DNA of 16,378 bases, taken from positions 1-16,378 of the forward strand of contig JAVBYH010000358.1 in assembly GCA_030824175.1 (NCBI GenBank). Reading direction: 5' to 3'. Every line of letters starts with the position of its first letter. Position 1 is the stretch's first letter. This stretch comes from Bacteroidota bacterium. Lineage in GTDB: Bacteria > Bacteroidota > Ignavibacteria > UBA10030 > UBA8401. The notes below the pieces were generated by a model. It made no database searches. It had not been told where the DNA came from and was given only the letters and a program-made list of their open reading frames with translations. This document shows, piece after piece, positions 8,026 through 14,772 of the stretch. Made by a program: the position numbers and the translations under genes.

Positions 8026-8925
8026 TTAGCGCGAGGACCTCGAGGGCGGAGGATTCCACCCGGGGCGATTCCATTTAACCAATTCCACGGTGATGGACCC
8101 GAGGAAGATCTTTACTTTGCCTTTGATGGGAATCTGTGCGTTGTCGTTGCTGAACCACCCCGTGAACGCCCCGGTCATCCCGAGGATGCCGGAAAACCCG
8201 GCGTTGCCGTCCAGTTCAACGACATCCACCGGATAGTCGACGGCATCGATATCCACGGACGTTGCTCTTCGATAGAAATTGATCTGCGTCATCCCTTGTT
8301 TGCCTTTAAGGAACGTCGGCACCGAAGCCTGTTTGGGGGAGCGCGCGTTCACACGGGCGAAGAAGAGGAGGGACAAGCCGTCGACGCAGTTCTTGTCGAT
8401 GCTCACGGTGTCGATCGATGTGGTGATGGTTCCGCCCCCCGTCTCGGTATCGGCAACGCTCACCTTTGCGACGAGCCGGTTTCTCTGCTGATCGAAGATG
8501 TAGTCGGTGAACTTCCATTTCCCATCCGCCTTTTCGCGGGAGTGAAATGCACGCGTGATCCCGGCGAGGTCCATCGTCGATTTGTCGATCTCATAGAGGT
8601 CGACGAACGGGACTCCGGAATAGGACTTCATATACGCTACGGTGGTAACAATTCTATTTTCCCCCGTTCCCTGCATCTGTGTCACGACAGTGCGGATCGC
8701 TCCCAAGGGTATACTCATCCAGCTGACTTCATACGTCAGATCTTCGTTCAGGACGAACACTTCGGAGCCGGGTGCGGCCGCTTTCGGGGCTGCGTCCGGA
8801 GCGGGCGCAGACAACGCGAATGGCCTTGCGCCTGCATATGCGACAGCAAGGGCGATGAACAGAATTACGCGCAGATTGCATCCGCGCCGAAAATATTTTT
8901 TGCACTCGTGTCCGAACCTCGTCAT
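8026..8925 (-). CDS. Secreted DUF3108 domain protein
   Basis: A 299-residue protein starting at ATG 8925. This start was chosen because AAAGGA lies about 10 bases upstream; in-frame TTG 8952 and ATG 8946 are longer alternatives. The N-terminus is basic with a hydrophobic core (LRVILFIALAVAYAGARPFA), read as a signal peptide with a long positively charged region, followed by an Ala/Pro linker. The rest matches the DUF3108 pattern: LTYEVSWMSIPLGAIRT near the front, DGLSLLFFARV in the middle, and at the end GMTGAFTGWFS followed by IPIKGKVKIFLGSITVELVKW. DUF3108 proteins are exported beta-rich proteins of unknown role, probably periplasmic or outer-membrane associated. The gene lies alone on the minus strand between the ROK kinase and the XRE-cupin pair, with gaps of 114 and 90 bases, so it may be its own unit. 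Confidence 0.88.
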   Translation of the reverse strand: MTRFGHECKKYFRRGCNLRVILFIALAVAYAGARPFALSAPAPDAAPKAAAPGSEVFVLNEDLTYEVSWMSIPLGAIRTVVTQMQGTGENRIVTTVAYMKSYSGVPFVDLYEIDKSTMDLAGITRAFHSREKADGKWKFTDYIFDQQRNRLVAKVSVADTETGGGTITTSIDTVSIDKNCVDGLSLLFFARVNARSPKQASVPTFLKGKQGMTQINFYRRATSVDIDAVDYPVDVVELDGNAGFSGILGMTGAFTGWFSNDNAQIPIKGKVKIFLGSITVELVKWNRPGWNPPPSRSSR

Positions 8926-8997
8926 AGCATCACCATCCTTTGGCATGCACAAACGTTGTTTTTGTGAACAGCAGGGAGCCTCCCGCTCACCTTCATT

Positions 8998-9028
8998 GCG
9001 GCCCCACCTCCATGGAAGGCGGGGCCGC
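8998..9028. terminator. GC-rich hairpin downstream of the ROK kinase gene
   Basis: GCGGCCCCACCT (8998-9009) pairs with AGGCGGGGCCGC (9017-9028), 12-base arms with one mismatch around a 7-base loop. It lies 11 bases past the stop of the ROK gene on the minus strand, the right place for a terminator. No T run follows, so it could act with Rho or in transcript-end stabilisation. A second, smaller imperfect inverted repeat (GGGAGCCTCCC, 8974-8984) lies just beyond it. Confidence 0.5.
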
Positions 9029-9039
9029 GATTCTTGCTG

Positions 9040-10077
9040 TTAGAGCCGGCTTTGATAGAGCGCGACGAGGGCGGCGCCGATGGCCTGCGAGAGCTCGCCG
9101 AGTGCTGCGGGCACAACCTTCACGCGCCCGCGCTGTACGGGCCACAGGTGGGGCTCCATGTTGTCGCGCAGCACCTGAAGATAATGCGCGCGGAATTCCT
9201 CCGTGGTCGACTCATGGTCCATGAGGCCGCCGCCGATGACGACGTATTCCGCATCGAAGGCGATTGTGAGATTGGCGGCATGGATGCCCAGGACTTTCGC
9301 CTGGAAGTCGAAGATTTCGACGGCGAGCGGATCGCCTTTCTGCGCCAGACCGCGCAGGCTCAATACTTTCTCCTTCGCGCTCAACGTCGATTTCGCCAGT
9401 TCATGGTCGGGATATTTGGGAAGACGTTCCGTGAGCAGATATGGCAGACCGGAGATCGTCGTGTAGACTTCAACACAGCCCCATGTGCGGCCGCATCCGC
9501 ACGGGTACGGTTTTGTGTCAAGCAGATGAAGCGCCGCGGACATGTGGCCGCCTTCCATGCCATTGAGGGTATCGCCGTCGAGCGGGAGTCCGCGCGAGTC
9601 GATGAACGCACACCCGAGGCCGGTGCCGGGAGCGAGCATCACGACCGCGCTCTTGCTCGTGCCGCGTGCGTGCGCCGCTTCGGACACGCCGCCGTAATTT
9701 CCATCGTTGCCGACGACGAGCGGTATGGGGCGGCCGGCGCGTTCGGCAAGTGCCTTGCTGTAATCGGTATAGAAATCCCAGTCTTCAAAACTCTTCGGCA
9801 GGTTTGTCGTATTGGCCATGACGCCGTACCGCTTGTACGGTCCGGGTATGGCAAGTCCGACGCCCTGCACCTGATCCCACGTCAGGTCGTTACGTTTCAA
9901 AAATTCATTTGCCCCTTCAAGCCAACCTGCGACGACGGCCGCCGTCCCCAATTCAGAATTTGTGGACTGCTGTGCCAGTTTGGTCGTAATGGTGGTGCCG
10001 TCTTCCCACACACCGCCGGTCTTTGACGATGTCGCCCCGCTGTCTGTTCCTATATACACCTGACGTTTTCCGCTCAT
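9040..10077 (-). CDS. ROK-family sugar kinase (glucokinase-like)
   Basis: A 345-residue cytosolic kinase expected to phosphorylate a free hexose or amino sugar with ATP. It has the ROK order of motifs: phosphate-binding IGTDSGATSSKTG near the N-terminus, AIPGPY, the catalytic-base region VVGNDGNYGGVSEA, GTGLGCAFI, the EGGHM histidine, and the zinc-binding YPCGCGRTWGCVE (CXCGX2GC type). It ends with the adenine-side VVIGGGLMDHE. It has no N-terminal helix-turn-helix, so it is a kinase rather than a NagC/XylR-type repressor. The first motif, DSGAT, is less usual than the common DIGGT. The start is ATG 10077 with AAGG 8 bases upstream. It lies 154 bases downstream of the GH123-like gene on the same strand and probably has its own promoter region, rich in symmetric elements. 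The substrate could be glucose or another sugar freed by the nearby glycosidases. Confidence 0.93.
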   Translation of the reverse strand: MSGKRQVYIGTDSGATSSKTGGVWEDGTTITTKLAQQSTNSELGTAAVVAGWLEGANEFLKRNDLTWDQVQGVGLAIPGPYKRYGVMANTTNLPKSFEDWDFYTDYSKALAERAGRPIPLVVGNDGNYGGVSEAAHARGTSKSAVVMLAPGTGLGCAFIDSRGLPLDGDTLNGMEGGHMSAALHLLDTKPYPCGCGRTWGCVEVYTTISGLPYLLTERLPKYPDHELAKSTLSAKEKVLSLRGLAQKGDPLAVEIFDFQAKVLGIHAANLTIAFDAEYVVIGGGLMDHESTTEEFRAHYLQVLRDNMEPHLWPVQRGRVKVVPAALGELSQAIGAALVALYQSRL

Positions 10078-10130
10078 ATGTCTGCCTTCGTATTATTTAA
10101 GTATTATGATAGATACAGTGATCGATATTC

Positions 10131-10185
10131 TTCGCGAAAATTATTGTGATAATATCGCTTGGAAGAGAATTGGAATCAAGCGATA
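10131..10185. promoter_or_regulatory. Cluster of palindromes in the presumed promoter region of the ROK kinase gene
   Basis: In the 154-base gap upstream of the ROK gene there are three symmetric elements: TTCGCGAA (10131-10138), ATTAT-TGTG-ATAAT (10140-10153), and a 9-base inverted repeat TATCGCTTG (10153-10161) with CAAGCGATA (10177-10185) separated by 15 bases. The surrounding sequence is AT-rich. This is the layout of operator sites, though the last repeat might also form an RNA hairpin at the end of the GH123-like transcript. No regulator gene of a sugar-responsive family is in the window. Confidence 0.4.
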
Positions 10186-10231
10186 ACACCAAATTCATGA
10201 AAAAATGTGGTTCTTGTCTCCGTTGACGTTC

Positions 10232-11938
10232 TTACTCTTGGGTGTATCTGTCGACCTCGTCGAGAAGCATCATCCGCGCCGCGCGATAGGCGGCGATGTC
10301 CGTTGTATAGTCGTCGAAACTCCGGACGACGCGCGCGATGATCTCCTGTTGGCGGGGTGCGTCGTGTGATTTGAGCTGCGCGAGCAGCTCATAGTCTTCC
10401 ATGCCGATGCGGTGCGCCTCGAACCTGTGACTGGATAGCGGTCCCTCGGGTACGGGATAGAAGATATGCGAATCTCCCGCGGGAAGGAACTGTCCCTCCA
10501 TGTGGAAGCGGACGAGTTCCTCGAAGGGCTTGGGTGTGTGAAAATTCAATCCCCAGTGAAGGTATCCCTGGAGGTCGTACTTCGCGCACGCCCACCCCAT
10601 GTACACCTGTCGGATGCGCTCCTGATCGAGGAGGCGGTTCAGCCACGGTCCGCCTGGCGAGAGGCACGTGTACACCCAGACCTGATCTCCCGCGGCTTTT
10701 CGCTTGTCGAAGAATTCCCGGTTGTGTTGATACTCCTGGACCTGCGGACACCACACGTTCACGAGGCCGGTCACATTCATCGTCATTGTCGCTTCAAGGA
10801 TGCGGATGTCCGGATTCACCGTGCGCAGCACGGCGATGAGCTCACGGTAGCGATCGACAAATTCGTCTTCCGGTTCATCGAACACACCCTGCAGCCACTG
10901 CCGCTCCCAATTGTTCTCCTTCATCACAACACTGATCCGCTGTGCCATCTGTGAGAGGATCCGCTTTCCATTCTCCGAGACCGCATCGACCTTTTTTCCG
11001 TCAACCGTGCGGAGCGTGAGGAGCATGTCGGGGGAACCCCAGAACCGGCGGCCGACCATGGGGGCGCCATGGATCGTCGTGAAGCCGGCGGACTGAAAGA
11101 TACGGATATATCGCTCGAGGCTGTCGCGGCGGAATTCCGTGACGTTGAATGAACTGTCGACAGTGAAGAAGTCGGGCCACATGAACCAGAAGGCGTTTTG
11201 TCTTCCCCTCGCCATCGCCTGTGCATACGTTGCGAGCATCGTCCAGAACGGTTCGCTCCACTTCTGCACGCCGTGCATGCGGCAGATATTGTCGATGCTC
11301 ATCCAGTTGATGTAGGCGAGGGAGGACTGGTTCACCGGGGGAACCGTGGCGCGATGCACGACGACGACGAACTCGAGCGATTCGGTGCGGCCGCCGATGT
11401 CGAGCGTGATCGTATGTACGTACTCTCCGGGGTCGAGTGTGGAATCGACCGGCACCTCCATGCGCAGAGCGAGCGAGGCCGAGTCTGCCCACGCGGGCGA
11501 ACGCACGGGCCGGAACGGATCGTAGACGCGGAACGGCGCCCTGCGGGCGACGAACGGATTCGTCGTGCCGCTGTACTTCTCCGTGTTGCGGTCGAGGCCC
11601 GTGTTCTCGAGGACGGGCACGTCGATCATCCTGAACCAGCCGATACCCGGCGTCGGTTTTCCGTTCCTTCCCGATTCGGAGAATCCGATCGTCTCCGTTC
11701 CCTGCAGTCCCGTGACGAGCACGTGCACGCTGGCGCGCGTGCCCCGTGCCGCGTGGACGGTGAGCCGCTTCACCGGGTTGACTAACTTCGTGTCGGGATA
11801 GAATTCCAGGACTTCATCGATGAGTCCGGCAAGCGGTCCGGGCGTCGATTGCCGGAGCTGTTCACCCGCGGCGGCCTGCCATGCAATGGCGCAGCTTATC
11901 GCTGCGATGAGAAGGAGTGTCCGTGGTCGGTTCATCAT
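10232..11938 (-). CDS. Secreted GH123/DUF4091-type glycoside hydrolase
   Basis: A 568-residue exported protein. It starts at ATG 11938, the first of two tandem ATGs, with AGGA just upstream, and opens with a clear signal peptide (MMNRPRTLLLIAAISCAIAW, cleavage near QAAA). An N-terminal beta-sandwich region (about 30-215) is followed by a TIM-barrel region with WMWPDF-like aromatic segments and the motif VFDEPEDEF (Asp354-Glu355), matching the adjacent acidic pair used in GH123. The C-terminal DUF4091 signature is strong: YLHWGLNFHT, then HIFYPVPEGPLSSHRFEAHR and IGMEDYELL. Characterised GH123 enzymes are beta-N-acetylgalactosaminidases, but many DUF4091 proteins are untested, so the substrate is open. 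An in-frame ATG at 11992 lacks a good ribosome site and would precede the signal peptide with 18 extra residues. It is divergent from the GH30 gene. Confidence 0.87.
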   Translation of the reverse strand: MMNRPRTLLLIAAISCAIAWQAAAGEQLRQSTPGPLAGLIDEVLEFYPDTKLVNPVKRLTVHAARGTRASVHVLVTGLQGTETIGFSESGRNGKPTPGIGWFRMIDVPVLENTGLDRNTEKYSGTTNPFVARRAPFRVYDPFRPVRSPAWADSASLALRMEVPVDSTLDPGEYVHTITLDIGGRTESLEFVVVVHRATVPPVNQSSLAYINWMSIDNICRMHGVQKWSEPFWTMLATYAQAMARGRQNAFWFMWPDFFTVDSSFNVTEFRRDSLERYIRIFQSAGFTTIHGAPMVGRRFWGSPDMLLTLRTVDGKKVDAVSENGKRILSQMAQRISVVMKENNWERQWLQGVFDEPEDEFVDRYRELIAVLRTVNPDIRILEATMTMNVTGLVNVWCPQVQEYQHNREFFDKRKAAGDQVWVYTCLSPGGPWLNRLLDQERIRQVYMGWACAKYDLQGYLHWGLNFHTPKPFEELVRFHMEGQFLPAGDSHIFYPVPEGPLSSHRFEAHRIGMEDYELLAQLKSHDAPRQQEIIARVVRSFDDYTTDIAAYRAARMMLLDEVDRYTQE

Positions 11939-11963
11939 TCTTCCTGTTTTAAAAATACTCATA

Positions 11964-11992
11964 AAAATAATCCATTTCGATGCCAACTTCAA
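11964..11992 (-). promoter_or_regulatory. Possible sigma-70-like promoter for the GH123-like gene
   Basis: On the minus strand TTGAAG (11992-11987) is followed after exactly 17 bases by TATTTT (11969-11964), about 25 bases ahead of the ATG at 11938. The -10 match is partial, and the region is AT-rich, where chance matches are common. Confidence 0.28.
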
Positions 11993-12008
11993 TGCAATAT
12001 TATCTATT

Positions 12009-12027
12009 CAATAATCCTATATTATTG
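12009..12027. repeat. Inverted repeat in the divergent glycosidase promoter region
   Basis: CAATAAT and ATTATTG are perfect 7-base arms around CCTAT. The spacing suits a dimeric DNA-binding protein that could control both the GH30 and GH123-like genes. Low sequence complexity weakens the case. Confidence 0.35.
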
Positions 12028-12188
12028 TTTTAATAATGCGCGCCTTCAATGTCTTGAAAAAACGCTAAATTCAGTCTATTTAAGGCCAATGAGTATGGCA
12101 CGATATTGGGACAGTTAAGAATTGACCTACCTCGCATTACGCTGCCTCGGGTAGAACGGGGAAACCACTCATTAACAATTGAAAATTT

Positions 12189-13622
12189 ATGAAGAATGCA
12201 ATGTTGTTTGTTCTCATCGGCCTAGGTGCGGCTGTCTGTGTCGCACAACAGTCCGGCGCACACAAGAATGTCGCCGTCTACACGACCGCGGAGAAGACGG
12301 AATACCGTCTCACCCGAACGGAGGCGGGCTCATTTGCGCCGTCCGTACAGCCGCTCGAATCGGAGATCTGTATTTTCGTGAATCCCGAAAAAACGTTCCA
12401 GACGTTCCTTGGCATCGGCGGTGCAATAACGGACGCATCGGCGGAGGTGTTTGCGAAACTGCCCGTGGCGAAACAGCAGGAGATGTTGAGCGCGTACTAC
12501 GATCGTGAAAAGGGAATCGGCTACACGCTGGCCCGCACGACAATCCACAGCTCGGATTTCGCGAGCGGCAGTTATACGTATGTGAATGAGGGCGACAAGG
12601 AGCTCAAGACGTTTTCAGTCGAACACGACCGGCAGTTCCGCATTCCGCTCATCAAGCAGGCGATCAAAGCGGCCGGCGGAACACTGACGCTCTATGCAAG
12701 CCCGTGGAGCCCCCCCGCGTTCATGAAGAGTAACAAGACGATGCTCAAGGGCGGCAAGTTGCTCCCTGAATATTTCGGTACCTGGGCGATGTATGTCACA
12801 AAATTCATCAAGGCGTATGAAGCCGAAGGGATGCCGCTGTGGGGCATCTCGTTGCAGAACGAACCGATGGCGACGCAGCGTTGGGAATCGTGCATTTATA
12901 CGGCGGAAGAGGAACGCGATTTTCTGAAGCTGCATCTCGGACCGACCATGGCGAAGGAGGGGCTGGCCGACAAGAATATCGTCGTCTGGGATCATAACCG
13001 CGACCTGATGACGCAGCGGGCGAACGTGATCTACAGCGACCCCGAGGCGGCGAAGTACGCATGGGGAATGGGATTTCATTGGTATGAAACATGGGCCGGC
13101 GGAAAGCCGATGTATGAGAATGTCGCTGCGGTGAACGAGGCCTTCCCCGACAAGAAACTCCTCTTCACAGAAGGGTGCGCGGAGAGCTTCAATGCCGAGC
13201 ACTACCAGTACTGGCCGAATGCGGAGCGGTATGGCGCCTCGATCATCAACGACTTCAACAACGGGACCGTGGGATGGACCGACTGGAACATCCTGCTCGA
13301 CGAGAAGGGCGGCCCGAACCACGCGTCCAATTTCTGCTTCGCGCCGATGCATGCAAACACGGCGACGGGCGAACTGATCTATACGCCGTCCTATTACTAT
13401 ATCGGACACTTCTCGAAATTCATCCGCCCGAACGCGAAGCGCGTCAGCACCGTCGCCAGCCGCAGCCAGCTGTTGAGCACGACATTCGCGAATGCGGACG
13501 GTTCGATGGTCACCGTCGTCATGAACCAGTCCGATGCCGCCGTCGCGTACAGGCTCGTCGTCGGTTCCTCGTCCGCCGCGCAGACGATCCCCGAGCGTGC
13601 GATCCAGACACTCATCTACTGA
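12189..13622 (+). CDS. Secreted GH30 family glycosidase (glucosylceramidase-like / beta-1,6-glucanase-like)
   Basis: A 477-residue exported enzyme with a short signal peptide (MKNAMLFVLIGLGAAVCVA, then QQSG). It follows the GH30 pattern: FQTFLGIGGAITDASAEVF near the front, YTLARTTIHSSDFASGSYTY, LYASPWSPPAFMKSN, then the acid/base glutamate in SLQNEPMATQRWESC (Glu225), GFHWYETWAG, and the nucleophile in LLFTEGCAES (Glu328). The C-terminal part (PSYYYIGHFSKFIRPNAKRV and beyond) forms the usual beta-sandwich side domain. The length is normal for the family. GH30 acts by a retaining mechanism on beta-glucosides, beta-1,6-glucan, xylan or related chains; this sequence looks closest to the glucosylceramidase/beta-1,6-glucanase groups (GH30_1/GH30_3), but the subfamily needs a tree. 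It has no C-terminal type IX sorting domain. Upstream of the ATG there is an A/T-rich leader rather than a Shine-Dalgarno motif. Confidence 0.94.
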   Translation: MKNAMLFVLIGLGAAVCVAQQSGAHKNVAVYTTAEKTEYRLTRTEAGSFAPSVQPLESEICIFVNPEKTFQTFLGIGGAITDASAEVFAKLPVAKQQEMLSAYYDREKGIGYTLARTTIHSSDFASGSYTYVNEGDKELKTFSVEHDRQFRIPLIKQAIKAAGGTLTLYASPWSPPAFMKSNKTMLKGGKLLPEYFGTWAMYVTKFIKAYEAEGMPLWGISLQNEPMATQRWESCIYTAEEERDFLKLHLGPTMAKEGLADKNIVVWDHNRDLMTQRANVIYSDPEAAKYAWGMGFHWYETWAGGKPMYENVAAVNEAFPDKKLLFTEGCAESFNAEHYQYWPNAERYGASIINDFNNGTVGWTDWNILLDEKGGPNHASNFCFAPMHANTATGELIYTPSYYYIGHFSKFIRPNAKRVSTVASRSQLLSTTFANADGSMVTVVMNQSDAAVAYRLVVGSSSAAQTIPERAIQTLIY

Positions 13623-13638
13623 CCCGCAGTATTTTGAA

Positions 13639-13676
13639 GACACCGTTACATCGGATGAAACCGATGTGACGGTGTC
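13639..13676. terminator. Strong hairpin between convergent GH30 and GH26 genes
   Basis: GACACCGTTACATCGG (13639-13654) and CCGATGTGACGGTGTC (13661-13676) form 16-base arms around ATGAAA. There is only one non-Watson-Crick position, and that is a T-G wobble in the plus-strand RNA. It begins 17 bases after the GH30 stop and its right arm enters the stop codon of the GH26 gene, so it can serve both transcripts. Neither side is followed by a proper T run, so stem stability or Rho may be needed. Confidence 0.65.
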
Positions 13677-14628
13677 ATCGAAGCCGCACATCCTGCAATG
13701 TCATTACGCGCGGATCGTTATAGACTGCCGCGATCCACTCCTTCGAATTGTTGTCCCGGATCATGTTTGCCCACGTCATGAAGTAGAGCCAGGGCTGACG
13801 AGACAGGATCTTCGGATCGGTCACTCTCCGGCTCTCGCCGACGGCGAACAGTTTTCCGCTATGCCCGAACAGCTGCTGATACTGGCGCCATGATGTCGAC
13901 GCCCAGTACTCGGGATAGTCCCACGCGATGATGTCGACGACATCGTCGCCGGGATACCAGTTCTCCTTCGTCGCCCCATAACTAGTCCAGACCCAGATCA
14001 GGTTGTTGAGTTTGTGGCGGTTGACGAACCTGTCGTACATCAGCCTGTAGAGGGCGATGCAGGCCGCGCCTCCCGACCTGCCCCACCAGAACCATTTCCC
14101 CTCGGCTTCATGAAGCGGCCGCCAGAGAACGGGGACGCCGGCCTCCTGCAGCGTCCCGAGGACTGCGGCAACAAGGTCCATGTCGCGAAGCAGGTTGGCG
14201 TACGATGCGCTGTTCGTGTCGGCGAGGGCGGCGCCGAGATCGAACGTTTTCGAATAAAAATCGCCGTCGGCATTTGGGGAGATCCAATGCCATTGGAATT
14301 GTGCGATGCCGCCTTCGCCTTTCACCCAGTCGATCGCCTTGTCTCCCGCCGTGTTCCCGCCCTGTGTGGGGCAGATGCCGTTGAAATCGTATCCCATGAT
14401 CGCCGGAGCCTTTCCGCCCGATGCCTCGCGAATATACGGGAGATACGTGTCGTCGAACTGTCCCGAGAGGATCCGCTTCCCGTACACTCCATCGAGGAAC
14501 GTTTTCAACCGCTTCGTTTCTGTGGTGGCATCGGGATTGACCAATGCCGGCCGGACCGTATTGATCCGGGGATACCGGGAGAACGCATGCGACAGCAGAA
14601 ATGGCAGTGACGCGAGTGGATTGTGCAT
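13675..14628 (-). CDS. GH26 family glycosidase (beta-mannanase-like)
   Basis: A 317-residue protein matching the GH26 catalytic TIM barrel. From about residue 28: VNPDATTETKRLKTFLDGVY, GKRILSGQFDD, APAIMGYDFNG, IAQFQWHWISP, then the acid/base in VPVLWRPLHEAEGKWFWWG (His173-Glu174), NLIWVWTSYG, WYPGDDVVDIIAWDYPEYW, and the likely nucleophile in LFAVGESR (Glu265). The acid/base-nucleophile spacing of about 90 residues suits GH26. Known members cleave beta-1,4-mannan or, in some clades, beta-1,3-xylan or mixed glucan. The start is the only ATG available: an in-frame TAA lies two codons upstream (aca-TAA-cgc-aca-ATG). The N-terminus, MHNPLASLPFLLSHAFSRYP, is only a poor signal peptide with no basic residues, which is odd for this family. 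Either it stays inside the cell or the 5' end has a frameshift. Confidence 0.9.
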   Translation of the reverse strand: MHNPLASLPFLLSHAFSRYPRINTVRPALVNPDATTETKRLKTFLDGVYGKRILSGQFDDTYLPYIREASGGKAPAIMGYDFNGICPTQGGNTAGDKAIDWVKGEGGIAQFQWHWISPNADGDFYSKTFDLGAALADTNSASYANLLRDMDLVAAVLGTLQEAGVPVLWRPLHEAEGKWFWWGRSGGAACIALYRLMYDRFVNRHKLNNLIWVWTSYGATKENWYPGDDVVDIIAWDYPEYWASTSWRQYQQLFGHSGKLFAVGESRRVTDPKILSRQPWLYFMTWANMIRDNNSKEWIAAVYNDPRVMTLQDVRLR

Positions 14629-14698
14629 TGTGCGTTATGTTCGATGCATGCAAACAACGTCTTCAATGTCATTTGGACTATACGACTGTATTCCGTGC

Positions 14699-14724
14699 GT
14701 GTTGCAGCGATGTGTTGCAGCGAT
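14699..14724. repeat. Perfect 13-base tandem duplication upstream of rlmL
   Basis: GTGTTGCAGCGAT occurs twice with no gap (14699-14711 and 14712-14724). It lies 48 bases before the rlmL-like start, in the divergent gap between the GH26 and rlmL-like genes. It may be a simple replication-slippage duplication or a paired binding site. Confidence 0.6.
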
Positions 14725-14772
14725 CAGTCCGGCTTGCCTTTCTGAAGGGGGCGGAGTATATTTAAACCACTT

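Larger units (their letters stand above)
11939..12188. other. AT-rich divergent intergenic region (GH123-like / GH30)
   Basis: This 250-base gap, the longest in the window, separates two divergent glycosidase genes and must hold both promoters. It is clearly more AT-rich than the genes around it. It holds a 19-base element, CAATAAT-CCTAT-ATTATTG (12009-12027), with 7-base inverted arms, and a TTGACC at 12123-12128 on the GH30 strand without a convincing -10 partner. I see no coding potential or RNA gene in it. Confidence 0.5.

Noticed and set aside
7957..8967. Open frame on the plus strand opposite the DUF3108 gene
   Set aside because: The minus strand encodes a recognisable DUF3108 protein with signal peptide; the plus frame shows no motif or ribosome site.
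9034..10026. Open frame on the plus strand opposite the ROK gene
   Set aside because: All ROK motifs are on the minus strand; the plus frame is a compositional shadow.
10141..10190. CRISPR-like or phage attachment repeat near the ROK gene
   Set aside because: The repeats are inverted and occur once; there are no spaced direct repeats and no integrase gene.
12123..12155. Sigma-70 promoter for GH30 starting from TTGACC
   Set aside because: No -10 hexamer is found at 16-18 bases downstream; the spacing region is GC-rich.
13500..13622. Type IX secretion C-terminal sorting domain on the GH30 protein
   Set aside because: The C-terminus ends with the normal GH30 side domain (AIQTLIY); no sorting-domain motif follows.
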